From NCBI GenBank assembly GCA_965249595.1, contig OZ252242.1:1178001-1242000 (forward strand): a stretch of 64,000 nt of DNA. The letters are read 5' to 3'. The translations under genes were made by a program, and so were the position numbers. Position 1 is the stretch's first letter. Every line of letters begins with the position of its first letter. Below are positions 8,567 to 17,267 of the stretch, one piece after another. The notes under the pieces are model-generated. The model was not told where the DNA came from, did no database searches, and saw nothing but the letters and a program-made list of their open reading frames with translations. Source of the DNA: VXNJ01 sp965249595 (GTDB lineage: Bacteria > Chloroflexota > UBA11872 > VXNJ01).

Positions 8567-9684
8567 TCGATCCTGCTGTCGGAGAACAAAACGCCAAATT
8601 GATGGCGCTGCGCGCGGTAATGGACCAGCAAGGCTGGGACCATGTGCTCCTGCAATCTCCCGGCTCGTTCGCTTGGCTTACCGGCGGCGGCCGTTCCTAC
8701 ATCGTGGCGGGCGATCCGCGCGGTGTGGGCTGGCTCTTGATCTCGCCGGCGCGGACGATTCTGATAACCGCCAATATCGAGCTGCCGCGCTTGACGCAGG
8801 AAGAATTGCGGGGCCTGCCGGTGGAAGTCGAATCGGTCGCTTGGCCGGAGATGTTTAGCGATCCGGTCCCGACGGTTGTGCGGTTAACCGGCGGTGGGAC
8901 GCTAGCCAGCGATCTGCCATTCGCCGGTGCCGTCGACGCATCCGGCCAAATCATGCGACTGCGCTCGGCATTGCTGCCGGGCGACATTGCCCGCTATCGG
9001 GCCCTGGGCGCCGATACCGCCGCCGCGGCCGAGGCGGTGGCCGGTCAGGTCGTGCCTGGTCAATCCGAATTTGCGGCGGCAGCCTTGTTCCAATCAAAAC
9101 TCAACGCCGCCGGAATCGTGGCGCCGGTTCTTTTGGTCGCCTCCGATCAGCGCATTCGTTTACACCGTCACCCGCTGCCAGTTAATAAGCCGATCGATCG
9201 ATACCTGATGGTCGTGGCCTGTGCCCTGCGCGACGGTCTATGGTGCTCGATCACCCGTCTGGTGCACTTTGGGCCGGTGCCGGCCGATCTGGCGGACCGA
9301 GCCCGCTCCTGTGCTGAAGTGGATGCCGCTTACATCGCCGCTTCGCGGCCGGGCAATTTGGTGACCGATGCATTCGCTGCCGGCCAGGCGGCCTACGCCG
9401 AGCAAGGCTACGAAGGGGAGTGGCGAAATCATCACCAGGGTGGGCCGGCCGGATACGGTTCACGTGAATTCTTCGCCGGCGGGACGACCGACATGAAAAT
9501 AGCGATCGGGCATTCCTTCGCCTGGAATCCCTCCATTGCCGGCGTCAAGAGCGAGGACACCGTCATCGTTCTATCCGATAGCGCCGGGGACCCGTTTCCT
9601 GACGTTATTACCCACACCGGCAATTGGCCGTACTTGGCCGCCGGTCAACTCGAGATTCCGCGGCCGGCGATTCTGCAGCGTTAG
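8563..9684 (+). CDS. M24-family (creatinase/aminopeptidase P-like) protein with degraded metal site
   Basis: 373 residues with the two-part layout of the pita-bread M24 family: an N-terminal creatinase-like domain (about 1-140) and a C-terminal catalytic-type domain. Active relatives coordinate two metals with Asp, Asp, His, Glu, Glu. Here the first Asp region reads VVACALRDG and the SDxTR motif reads CSITR (near 228), so both Asp appear lost. HHQGGPAGYGSREF and the final KSEDT keep the His and Glu positions. It is probably not a classical peptidase and may bind a substrate or act as a pseudoenzyme. It is coupled to rel by a 4-nt overlap. Confidence 0.75.
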   Translation: MIDPAVGEQNAKLMALRAVMDQQGWDHVLLQSPGSFAWLTGGGRSYIVAGDPRGVGWLLISPARTILITANIELPRLTQEELRGLPVEVESVAWPEMFSDPVPTVVRLTGGGTLASDLPFAGAVDASGQIMRLRSALLPGDIARYRALGADTAAAAEAVAGQVVPGQSEFAAAALFQSKLNAAGIVAPVLLVASDQRIRLHRHPLPVNKPIDRYLMVVACALRDGLWCSITRLVHFGPVPADLADRARSCAEVDAAYIAASRPGNLVTDAFAAGQAAYAEQGYEGEWRNHHQGGPAGYGSREFFAGGTTDMKIAIGHSFAWNPSIAGVKSEDTVIVLSDSAGDPFPDVITHTGNWPYLAAGQLEIPRPAILQR

Positions 9685-9727
9685 GGGCGTCGACCGGTGA
9701 GGCAATCCGGCTCTTCAAGGTGAAAAG

Positions 9728-11047
9728 TTGGGATTGACCCAGCGCGACAAGGCGCTGGCCATTGCCAAGGCCGGGATCGAGGCGGTAAAGCCGGCATCCT
9801 GTATGGCCGTCGAGTTGGAAATGCGCGGAGAGACCCTTGTCTGTCGCGAGCAGAGCCACGACCTTTCCGGACGCCGCGAGGTAATCGTTATCGGTATCGG
9901 CAAGGCGTCGGCGGCGATGGCCCAAATCGCCGAATCGCTTCTCGCCGACCGCATTGCGGCCGGTATCGTGGCGGTCAAGGACTCGCACCAACTGCCCTTG
10001 GCGCGCCTTCCTACATTTGCGGCCGCGCACCCGGTGCCAGACGAGCGGTCACCGGCCATTGGTCGTTGCATTCGCCGGCTGATCGCCGCAGCACCCCGCG
10101 ACAGTCTGATCCTTGCCCTGCTGTCCGGCGGCGGGTCGGCCCTAATAACCGATCCGATTGACTCGATCACCCTCGCCGATCTGGCCGCAACGACCGATCA
10201 GCTGCTCAGAGCCGGCGCTGACATCGGCGAGCTAAACACCGTTCGCAAACACCTGTCACGAACCCAAGGCGGACGCCTCGCCGCGAAGGCCGCCGGGCGT
10301 GAGGTTCTAGCGCTAGTCATTTCTGACGTCCTCGGCGATCGATTGGACACGGTCGCCTCCGGCCCGTTCTACCCAGACCCAACCACGTGGGCGGAGGCCC
10401 AGTCGGTGATCGATCGGTATTCATTGCAAGACCATTTGCCGGTCCGCGTGAGCGAGGCGATGTCGGCCGGATTGGCAGGTCAGTTACCGGAAACCCCCAA
10501 ACCGGGAGGGCCTGAATTTGCGGCGGTATCTCATGTGGTGATCGCCAACTTGGCGAAAGCGGCGGACGCCGCGCGCGATCGGGCCTTACTTCTTGGCCTG
10601 GACTGCCAGATCCGCAATCTGCAGGTGACCGGTCCGGCGGATCGGGCGGCCGCCATGTTGGTGGCTGCGGGACGCGCCCAGTTGGCGGTTGCCGACCGAC
10701 CATTCTGTTTGATCTACGGCGGCGAAACGACGGTCAAAGTCACCGGCAGCGGGTCCGGCGGCCGATGCCAGCATATGGCGCTGGCGGCGGCTCGCCAATT
10801 GGCCGGCAGTTCCGGGTTGACGGTCCTGGCCGTCGGTACCGATGGAACTGACGGTCCGACATCGGCCGCCGGTGGATTTGCCGATGGTGAGACGATTAGT
10901 CGTGGACGGGCGATGGGCGTTGACGCCGACGTTTGCATAGGCGACAACGATTCCAATCGATACTTGGCGGCCAGTGGAGATCTCCTATCTATTGGCCCCA
11001 CGCAGACCAACGTGAATGACCTGCTGCTAGTGCTGGGAAACCCTTGA
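9728..11047 (+). CDS. Glycerate 2-kinase, MOFRL family
   Basis: 439-residue class II glycerate kinase (older name: putative hydroxypyruvate reductase), converting D-glycerate to 2-phosphoglycerate. The N-terminal domain has the LLSGGGSAL nucleotide/phosphate motif. The C-terminal MOFRL domain carries GGETTVKVTGSGSGGR and VGTDGTDGPTSAAGG. The length is typical. The TTG start is 43 nt after the M24-like gene. The product would feed serine, glyoxylate or hydroxyacid carbon into lower glycolysis, which fits the several 2-hydroxyacid dehydrogenases elsewhere in the window. Confidence 0.9.
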   Translation: MGLTQRDKALAIAKAGIEAVKPASCMAVELEMRGETLVCREQSHDLSGRREVIVIGIGKASAAMAQIAESLLADRIAAGIVAVKDSHQLPLARLPTFAAAHPVPDERSPAIGRCIRRLIAAAPRDSLILALLSGGGSALITDPIDSITLADLAATTDQLLRAGADIGELNTVRKHLSRTQGGRLAAKAAGREVLALVISDVLGDRLDTVASGPFYPDPTTWAEAQSVIDRYSLQDHLPVRVSEAMSAGLAGQLPETPKPGGPEFAAVSHVVIANLAKAADAARDRALLLGLDCQIRNLQVTGPADRAAAMLVAAGRAQLAVADRPFCLIYGGETTVKVTGSGSGGRCQHMALAAARQLAGSSGLTVLAVGTDGTDGPTSAAGGFADGETISRGRAMGVDADVCIGDNDSNRYLAASGDLLSIGPTQTNVNDLLLVLGNP

Positions 11048-11535
11048 AACAAACCGAATCCGCGTTGACCGTTTCGCCTCAGCGAATAGATGGGGGCCAA
11101 CGGTGGCACCCAGTCACCGGCGCTGCCGTGCAGGGCGGGGACCGTTTCGACTGGACCCAGCCGGCCCGGCTGATAATCCTTGCCGCGGCCGCCTTGATCG
11201 CCTACATGGCGCTGGACTGGCAAACCGGGGTATACGAAAACGCGGCCCTAAACGCTGAGGAAATACTGGTCACCACCAGCGAGTCGCAGCCGATAGCTGT
11301 CCCGTTGCTGGCGACGATTGCCCCGTCGGAACTGGTGGTCTCTGAGACCACTGTGCAGCCACCGGCGGTGACCCCCGATCCGCCCCTGCTGTCGTTTCAC
11401 GTCGTCCAACCAGGCGAGTCGCTGGCCGAGCTGGCGGATCGCTATTCGATATCCGTGGACCGTTTGCTGACGGCCAATCCCAACATTGTTGACCCAGACC
11501 TCATTAGGGCCGGCGATACGATAATGGTTCCCTAA
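11044..11535 (+). CDS. Membrane-anchored LysM protein
   Basis: 163 residues: a short cytoplasmic N-terminus, one transmembrane helix (about 42-60), a Thr/Pro/Val-rich extracytoplasmic linker, and a single LysM domain (about 119-163, starting HVVQPGESLAELADRYS and ending AGDTIMVP). LysM binds the N-acetylglucosamine of peptidoglycan, so the protein probably tethers the membrane to the wall. No enzymatic domain is present. The TTG start overlaps the glycerate kinase stop as TTGA. The following propeller and lipoprotein genes may form an envelope group with it. Confidence 0.85.
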   Translation: MKQTESALTVSPQRIDGGQRWHPVTGAAVQGGDRFDWTQPARLIILAAAALIAYMALDWQTGVYENAALNAEEILVTTSESQPIAVPLLATIAPSELVVSETTVQPPAVTPDPPLLSFHVVQPGESLAELADRYSISVDRLLTANPNIVDPDLIRAGDTIMVP

Positions 11536-11553
11536 AACACGGGAAAATAAATG

Positions 11554-11569
11554 GCCGGGCGCGCCCGGC
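11554..11569 (+). terminator. Perfect GC palindrome behind the LysM gene
   Basis: GCCGGGCGCGCCCGGC, 18 nt after the LysM stop codon, can fold as a 6-bp stem with a CGCG loop. It lacks a U tract. It may end the coaX-LysM transcript, or have no function. Confidence 0.3.
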
Positions 11570-11667
11570 ATGCGCAGCGCTGGTGCGACCATTGATCTCT
11601 GTGGCGCAGCGCGGCCCGTGCAATATCGTGGCAGCGCCCCGACCCCGGCTACTACATCTGGACTGAT

Positions 11668-13701
11668 ATGGCTACCGAAACAATTACCATTCCCGTCAAT
11701 CGCTGGAACCGCGTCGGCGGCAAAAGCGGCGGCACCGTATCGGCCATCGCGGTTACTCCCGGACCAAGCACCGACCGCGTTCTCTATATCGGGACCATGT
11801 CCGGTGTCTATAAATCGCGGGACAACGGTCGTTCATGGACCATTTCCAACGTGGGATTACAGAGCCCGTTCATCCAAAACCTGGCACTGGCTTCCGAACC
11901 CGGCAGTTCCCCGCGATTGTTCGCGGCGGCGGGCGGAATCGGCGGATTCATGTCCTTTGGCGGGGTTAACTGGCGGCGTCTCGACTACTGGGGAATCAAG
12001 CCGGAAATTGCTGCCTTTGCCGTTTCGCCGAATTTCGCTAAAGATCAATCGGCCCTCACCGCCACGCTCTCCGACGGCATATTTCGCTCCGACAACGGCG
12101 GCAAGACATGGAACGCGACCAACACCGGCCTGCCGAGCGGCGCCGGCGAGGTACTCAGCGTGGCCTACTCGCCGGGTTTTGCCAAGGACCAGCGTGCCTA
12201 CTGCGCCGTTGCCGAAAACGGCGTATATCGTTCATCGGACGGTGGCCGCAATTGGGCGGCTTGCGGACAGGAAAATTCACCGGCGCCGGCCGCGGTGCAG
12301 GTTATCGCCGCCGCTCCGCTACGCGGCGAAGTTACCGGAGTTTTTTTCGGCGATGAAGACCAAGGCGTCTGGTACAGCCACGACGGTGGACGCACGGTGG
12401 CCCGGTCGGCGGGCATCGAGGATGAATCGGTGAACGCATTGGCAGTCTCACCGCGCTTCGCGTCTGACCAAACCGTTTTCGCCGGCGCCGGTGACGGCGC
12501 AATCTATCGATCAGAGGACGCCGGAGCCAGCTTTAGCCGAGTTTCCGACCCGGCCGCCGGTGCGCCGGTCCTCTCGTTGGCAGCGATGGCTGAACCGGCC
12601 GGTGGCAGTTTGCTGCTAGCCGGCACCTACGGGGCCGGCCTAATGCGATCGGTCGACCAGGGCGCCAGCTGGGAATACTCAGCCGATGGGATCCCCAGCC
12701 AGAACTGGCTGTGCTTTGCCATGTCGCCTGATTTTGGTGAACGACGCTTGATGCTGGCCGGTGGTTCGCAGGGTGGAATCTTCACCTCCGACGATGCCGG
12801 CGCCAGTTGGTCTGAGGCCGCCGCCGAAACCGAAGGTGTGCCGTATTTTCAAATTTCCTTTTCGCCGCGGTTTGCCGCCGATAGCCGAGTATTTGCGGCA
12901 AGCGCTGCAGGTCTCTTTACCAGTGACGACGCCGGGGTCAATTGGAGCCATTACGAACCGCTCGGCCCCACCGAATTGCGTTGCGTCACCACCTCCAAAG
13001 AATCAGGTGGAAATTACTCCGTATTCGCCGGCGGGGTTGGCGGCCGGGCGCACTTGAGTCGAAACGGCGGGCGCGAATTTGTTCGGATCGATCACGATTT
13101 CCGCGGCGATACCCTGCTCGACGTCAAATTTACCCCGACTTTCGCCAGCGACGAGACCATCGTGGTCGCTTCGTACGGCTCGGGCCGGGTGGTGTTGACC
13201 CAGACGGAAAACGGCGGCACCAGTTGGCGCCGGATGGTGCGGCATCGCACCGCCGCCCAGTGGTCGAGCATCGTAATCCCCGACAGCTACGATCCGGTCG
13301 AGAACCAATATTGGGCGTTTGCTGCCGAAAACCAAGTGTTCAAACCGGCTCGCCGTTTTCGCAACGTGTGGTCGGGCACACGGCCGGCCAACAAAGCCAC
13401 CTCGATATTGAGCCTGACAGCGGCGCCCGGGTTTGCCGATGAACCGCTTTTGTTCGCCGCCACCAGCAGCGGCGCCTATCGCTCCGCTGACGCTGGCGGA
13501 ACCTGGCACGCCGTCAACGCAGGGCTCGATAATCGGGCTGTACTGCAAATTGCAGCGTCGCCGGCATTTGGCACGGATCGCACCGTTTATCTGCTGGCAA
13601 TAGGGGGCGAAATTTGGGGTTACCGCGATGACCCAACGACACTGGAGTTCGAGTCGCCCGATCCAACCGAACTCGTCTACCGGCCAGATGGGATCGGTTA
13701 A
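11668..13701 (+). CDS. Asp-box (BNR) beta-propeller protein
   Basis: 677 residues built from about eleven sialidase-type Asp-boxes (S/T-x-D-x-G-x-T/S-W/F), for example SRDNGRSW, SDNGGKTW, SSDGGRNW, SEDAGASF, SVDQGASW, SDDAGASW, SDDAGVNW, TENGGTSW and SADAGGTW. Between them recur phrases such as SPRFASDQTVFAG. This predicts one or two beta-propellers related to Ycf48/VPS10-like folds. No sialidase arginine triad could be identified, so binding rather than hydrolysis is likelier. No signal peptide is visible from ATG 11668, which is odd for this type. The stop overlaps the start of the downstream lipoprotein gene. Confidence 0.8.
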   Translation: MATETITIPVNRWNRVGGKSGGTVSAIAVTPGPSTDRVLYIGTMSGVYKSRDNGRSWTISNVGLQSPFIQNLALASEPGSSPRLFAAAGGIGGFMSFGGVNWRRLDYWGIKPEIAAFAVSPNFAKDQSALTATLSDGIFRSDNGGKTWNATNTGLPSGAGEVLSVAYSPGFAKDQRAYCAVAENGVYRSSDGGRNWAACGQENSPAPAAVQVIAAAPLRGEVTGVFFGDEDQGVWYSHDGGRTVARSAGIEDESVNALAVSPRFASDQTVFAGAGDGAIYRSEDAGASFSRVSDPAAGAPVLSLAAMAEPAGGSLLLAGTYGAGLMRSVDQGASWEYSADGIPSQNWLCFAMSPDFGERRLMLAGGSQGGIFTSDDAGASWSEAAAETEGVPYFQISFSPRFAADSRVFAASAAGLFTSDDAGVNWSHYEPLGPTELRCVTTSKESGGNYSVFAGGVGGRAHLSRNGGREFVRIDHDFRGDTLLDVKFTPTFASDETIVVASYGSGRVVLTQTENGGTSWRRMVRHRTAAQWSSIVIPDSYDPVENQYWAFAAENQVFKPARRFRNVWSGTRPANKATSILSLTAAPGFADEPLLFAATSSGAYRSADAGGTWHAVNAGLDNRAVLQIAASPAFGTDRTVYLLAIGGEIWGYRDDPTTLEFESPDPTELVYRPDGIG

Positions 13702-15124
13702 GGCCGATAACCTGATCACCCGACGCCGCCTGCTTGGTGGTGTCGGACCGACGATCGCGTTGGCCGTCTTGGCTGCCTGTGGCCAGGGCCCCGGCGCCGA
13801 TGTTCCGCCGATTTCCGAAGAACAGGAATTAATCCTCGAAAACGCGCGGTCGACGTTCGGAGCGGACATCGATCTCTCGACGAGCTATCTGGTCAACCAA
13901 ACCGTAAAACTTGGATTTGTTGCATCGCCGGGCGGCGGTCGGAATGAACACTACCAGGGCATAGTTGACGCCGCCAGCCTTTACCAGGATGCCTACCCGC
14001 GTCTCCTTGAAGACCGAATCCTGTTGAATGAGAGGGAGGGCCTGACGATCGGCGAAGTCTTGAGTTCGCTGGGCGCTGAATCGCGACCGGACATTCTTAT
14101 CTTTCCGGGCAGTCAATTAGCCGATCTGCACGCCAACAAATTGTTGATCGAATTGGACAAGGCCGGCGGCGCTGAACCCTTGCTCAATCCCCAGCAGTAC
14201 TGGGGCCAGACGCTGGTCGCGGGACGAGTCCAGGGGCGCCAGTTGGCCATACCGCTGATGCTGGGACCCTGGCTGATGATTTGCAATACCGCGGTGCTAG
14301 ATCCTTTTGCAATAGATCCGCCGATAAATTCGCCTTGGCCGCGAGAAAAGTTCCTGACCAACGTCGCCCGCATGACTAATCCGTCGCGAGGCCCCACCGA
14401 GCGTGGTGCGTTCGGGTTTCTCCAAATCGTGACCGCAAGCCAGTTCTCCGACTCATTGCCCCCTTCCTGGGTCTGGCTGTTGGCGATGGGATCGCAGCTC
14501 CCTGACATCGAAGGCGGCGAGGAAATATTGCAGGAAACGCCGGCGCTTGAGGCCCTGGAACTAATGCACTCGTTGGTTCACGAGCAACGCAGCGCAATTA
14601 AAGTTGATAGTGCGGGCGGGCGCAGCCTGCGCTACGTGTTATTCGAGCATCAGAATGCGATGATGTCCTATCAGTTCAACAGCGGTTGGCTCAATCAGTT
14701 TTGGCGAACCGGGACCGGTGAATCGGTCGAATTGGCTCACCTGCCGCGTGGGAGCGGGCACTTTACTCCCGTCGAAATGCACATGATGATGGGTGTTTCG
14801 ACGACGGCCAGTGACCGCGAGGCCGCGGTGGCCAGCTTGCGGGCGATCGCCCAAAGCGCCGGCAAGGTTGTTTTTCCGACCGCCTTCCGATCCGATCTGG
14901 GATCCATTCAATCACTCCACCCGCGCATCAACGCATCCGATATCCAATTTCTGGGATCGGCACTACCCACCGCCGAGCCGGTCATGCTGCCGCGCGCCGA
15001 AAGAACGGTCTTTCGCCGAAATCTAGACCTGCCGGTAATGGTTGATCGAGTCAACCCTGAGTCAGCGGCCAGTTCAGCTCTGGCGGCCCTGTCTGAATAT
15101 CGCCTGCGCAATCCTTCCGTCTGA
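13688..15124 (+). CDS. Tat-type lipoprotein, extracellular solute-binding-like
   Basis: About 478 residues from ATG 13688. The N-terminus has a twin-arginine-like stretch (TRRRLLGG), a hydrophobic segment and the lipobox LAAC with Cys31, so a membrane-anchored lipoprotein exported possibly folded is predicted. The rest resembles family 1 solute-binding proteins of ABC importers (an early DILIFPGSQLADLH segment, later aromatic-rich helices), but similarity is weak by eye. An upstream in-frame ATG at 13628 would bury the signal. No permease or ATPase gene is adjacent. It overlaps the propeller gene by 14 nt, suggesting joint function. Confidence 0.72.
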   Translation: MGSVKADNLITRRRLLGGVGPTIALAVLAACGQGPGADVPPISEEQELILENARSTFGADIDLSTSYLVNQTVKLGFVASPGGGRNEHYQGIVDAASLYQDAYPRLLEDRILLNEREGLTIGEVLSSLGAESRPDILIFPGSQLADLHANKLLIELDKAGGAEPLLNPQQYWGQTLVAGRVQGRQLAIPLMLGPWLMICNTAVLDPFAIDPPINSPWPREKFLTNVARMTNPSRGPTERGAFGFLQIVTASQFSDSLPPSWVWLLAMGSQLPDIEGGEEILQETPALEALELMHSLVHEQRSAIKVDSAGGRSLRYVLFEHQNAMMSYQFNSGWLNQFWRTGTGESVELAHLPRGSGHFTPVEMHMMMGVSTTASDREAAVASLRAIAQSAGKVVFPTAFRSDLGSIQSLHPRINASDIQFLGSALPTAEPVMLPRAERTVFRRNLDLPVMVDRVNPESAASSALAALSEYRLRNPSV

Positions 15125-15156
15125 GTAGTGGCCGCCCGGAATGGGCGTTTCCGTAA

Positions 15157-15291
15157 CTACTGGAAGGCGACGTAACCCCAGCTGCCAAATACGGCCATCG
15201 CCAGCATTCCGACCACCACCACGGTGACGAACGTCCAGGGGATAGCCGCTCGTGGTCGCTTGATCTTGGGTCGTTTGATGGGGTCTTGCAT
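15157..15291 (-). CDS. Small single-helix membrane protein (44 aa)
   Basis: A 44-codon frame on the minus strand, between two convergent or divergent larger genes. It has a basic N-terminus (IKRPKIKRPRAA) followed by one hydrophobic helix (TFVTVVVVGMLAMAVFG) and a short tail SWGYVAFQ. Positive-inside topology predicts the N-terminus in the cytoplasm. The basic/proline head plus single helix is typical of real small membrane proteins and unlikely by chance. No strong Shine-Dalgarno is visible. It is divergent from the ATP synthase operon. Function unknown. Confidence 0.55.
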   Translation of the reverse strand: MQDPIKRPKIKRPRAAIPWTFVTVVVVGMLAMAVFGSWGYVAFQ

Positions 15292-15426
15292 GGAGTTCTT
15301 GTTCGCCCGGTGGGCTCATCTGATCAATTGCCAACAATCGAATATTAGGCCGACGCCGGTTGGCAAGCGTTATCTGACCATAACCACCTTGTTTCCGTGT
15401 AAACTTTTTTCGGCGCAAGACGCGGC

Positions 15427-15648
15427 TTGCAAGATGGTGAGGCGGCCGGGCGTGTGGTGAGAATTGCGGCGCTCGCGCTTGAATTTGGCTTCATCGTCGG
15501 AGCGTTCTTAATAGTTGGAATAAAGCTAGGCACTTGGCTTGACGGCCAATTGGCGGCGCGCCCATTGTTTCTGGCCGTCGGCGTCTTGATGGGGCTGGCA
15601 GCCAGCTTTTCGGTTTTCTACCGCATCTACCGTTGGCACGAAGGCTGA
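15427..15648 (+). CDS. AtpZ/AtpI-like F0 assembly protein
   Basis: 73-residue protein with two transmembrane helices around a GTWLDGQLAARP loop, the pattern of the AtpZ/AtpI family that sits first in ATP synthase operons and helps c-ring assembly or Mg2+ handling. A TTG start at 15427 is taken; a GTG at 15454 or 15457 would also keep both helices. It is 6 nt upstream of atpB and opens the operon. Family level is clear; AtpZ versus AtpI is not resolved. Confidence 0.75.
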   Translation: MQDGEAAGRVVRIAALALEFGFIVGAFLIVGIKLGTWLDGQLAARPLFLAVGVLMGLAASFSVFYRIYRWHEG

Positions 15649-15654
15649 TACCCG

Positions 15655-16437
15655 GTGCTTCCCGAATTTGTCCTTCCGGCCGAGCCGATCTGCGAGGGTT
15701 GCCATTGGTCGCTCCTCGGCGATTCGGTGGCCCAACCGTTTAGCGAATTCGTGCTCACCAATTCAATGGTGATCATGTTTTTGGTGATGGGCCTGATGCT
15801 GCTGACCGCACTGTTGACCCGTCGCCAAATCGGAATAGTCCCCTCATCCCTGCAGTCGCTGGTCGAGGTCACCTACGACCAGATTGAATCCGTCACGCGA
15901 GCCACGCTGGGGCGTTTCAGTGACCCGCGTCTTCCGCTGCTGACCGGATTTTTCACCTTCATTCTTTTGGCCAACTGGTTCTCGTTGCTGCCTTTCGTGG
16001 GCACCGTCGGTTATTTGCACGAGTCGCACGGTCACGAGGTCTTAGTGCCTTACCTGCGACCGGCGACGGCCGACATAAACATGACCCTGGCCCTGGCAAT
16101 CGTTGCCTTCGTGCTGATTCACTCCACCGGCATCGCCTCGCACGGCCTCGTCGGTCACTTAAAAGAAGTAGCCCAGAAATCGTGGATGCTGGCCCCTATC
16201 TTCGTGCTCATTGAGCTGTTTGTGATCATCTCGCTCTCTTTCCGGCTCTTTGGCAATCTTTTCGCCGGCGAGGTCCTACTGGGACTGTCGTCGACCTACA
16301 TGCCGGTAATCGGCGTTGTTTTCCTGTTGCTGGAACTTTTGTTCGGCTTGATACAGGCCATCGTATTTGCGATCCTCACCTTGAGTTTCACTGGGGTGGC
16401 AGTCGGGTCGGCGGCGGCGGCGGGTGAACACCATTGA
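15655..16437 (+). CDS. atpB: ATP synthase F0 subunit a
   Basis: 260-residue integral membrane subunit forming the proton half-channels beside the c-ring. The essential arginine is R197 in SLSFRLFGNLFAGE, and the last two helices contain the expected LLELLFGLIQAIVFAILT. The N-terminal segment faces the periplasmic side. A GTG start follows the atpZ/I-like gene by 6 nt. The length matches bacterial a subunits. Confidence 0.95.
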   Translation: MLPEFVLPAEPICEGCHWSLLGDSVAQPFSEFVLTNSMVIMFLVMGLMLLTALLTRRQIGIVPSSLQSLVEVTYDQIESVTRATLGRFSDPRLPLLTGFFTFILLANWFSLLPFVGTVGYLHESHGHEVLVPYLRPATADINMTLALAIVAFVLIHSTGIASHGLVGHLKEVAQKSWMLAPIFVLIELFVIISLSFRLFGNLFAGEVLLGLSSTYMPVIGVVFLLLELLFGLIQAIVFAILTLSFTGVAVGSAAAAGEHH

Positions 16438-16481
16438 ATTTCAACCATTTCCGCGAACAAACAACTTAAAAGGAGTCGCAA

Positions 16482-16709
16482 ATGGATTACGGACCAATTG
16501 GAGCTGGTCTGGCGATCGGCCTGGCCGGAATCGGATCCGGTATTGGCCTGGGGCTAGGTACCGCTGCCGCAATGTCGGCGCTGGGCCGCAACCCGGAGGC
16601 TGAAAACGTCGTTCGCCCGAACATGATCGTCGCCCTCGGTTTGACCGAAGCGATAGGCATCTACGGCTTCCTAATCGGTCTGTTCCTGGCGCTGGGCCTG
16701 GGCGGCTAA
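16482..16709 (+). CDS. atpE: ATP synthase F0 subunit c
   Basis: 75-residue hairpin of two helices joined by the polar RNP loop (36-38). Helix 1 has the glycine series GIGSGIGLGLG; helix 2 carries the ion-binding carboxylate E56 in GLTEAIGIYGF. Na+-type rings need Gln in helix 1 and Ser/Thr after the Glu; here these are Leu and Ala/Ile, so proton coupling is inferred. A strong AAAAGGAG lies 6-8 nt before the ATG, consistent with the high copy number of subunit c. Confidence 0.96.
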   Translation: MDYGPIGAGLAIGLAGIGSGIGLGLGTAAAMSALGRNPEAENVVRPNMIVALGLTEAIGIYGFLIGLFLALGLGG

Positions 16710-16757
16710 AGCCGGCCTGAGCACGGTACCGAACCATACGGGAGGACCGATTTTTAA

Positions 16758-17267
16758 GTGGTAGAGCTATTTGAGGGAGTGGGGATCCTATTCCCTAACC
16801 TGCTGTTCCAGCTCATCACGTTCCTACTGTTCGTCTGGATCATCAATCGGCTGCTTTTCAAACCGATCGCCCGGGCCCTGCGCGAGCGTCGAGAGCGGAT
16901 TGCAAGTGACATTGATTCGGCATCGGATTTGCGCCAGCAGGCCATGCGGGAGCAGGAGCAGTTCCAGGTCCAATTGCGAGAGCAACAGGCCGAGGCGCAA
17001 CGAATGCGGCAGGAGATGGCGCAACGGCTGTCTGAACTCGAGGCCCAGCAGATGCAGGAGGCCCGCGACCAAGCGGCCCGCATCCGCGCCGAGGCCCAGA
17101 GCGAATCAGAGCGACTAAAAGAGCAAGCGCTGCTCGAAGCCCGCGGCGAACTCGCCGATCTGGTGATGGCGGCCACCGGCCAGGTCTTGGGTCGTGTTGT
17201 CGACGACGAAGAACGTGCCCGGTTGGTTGACGAGGCGGTCGCTGAGCTAGGCGGCCAATCGAATTGA
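16758..17267 (+). CDS. atpF: ATP synthase F0 subunit b
   Basis: 169 residues: one N-terminal transmembrane helix (about 8-30) followed by a long, charged coiled coil rich in Gln, Glu, Arg and Ala (about 40-140), the peripheral stalk that holds alpha3beta3 against the rotor. GTG start with GGAGG 12 nt upstream. Its stop overlaps the atpH start as TTGA. Only one b-type gene is present, so a homodimer is expected. Confidence 0.94.
   Translation: MVELFEGVGILFPNLLFQLITFLLFVWIINRLLFKPIARALRERRERIASDIDSASDLRQQAMREQEQFQVQLREQQAEAQRMRQEMAQRLSELEAQQMQEARDQAARIRAEAQSESERLKEQALLEARGELADLVMAATGQVLGRVVDDEERARLVDEAVAELGGQSN

Noticed and set aside
11570..12433. 287-codon plus frame overlapping the propeller gene
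   Set aside because: Pro/Arg/Thr-rich composition typical of an out-of-frame reading of the Asp-box gene, which has clear repeats in its own frame.
16482..16709. Sodium-type ATP synthase c subunit
   Set aside because: Helix 1 lacks the Na+-binding Gln and the Ser/Thr after Glu56 is absent, so proton coupling is the simpler reading.
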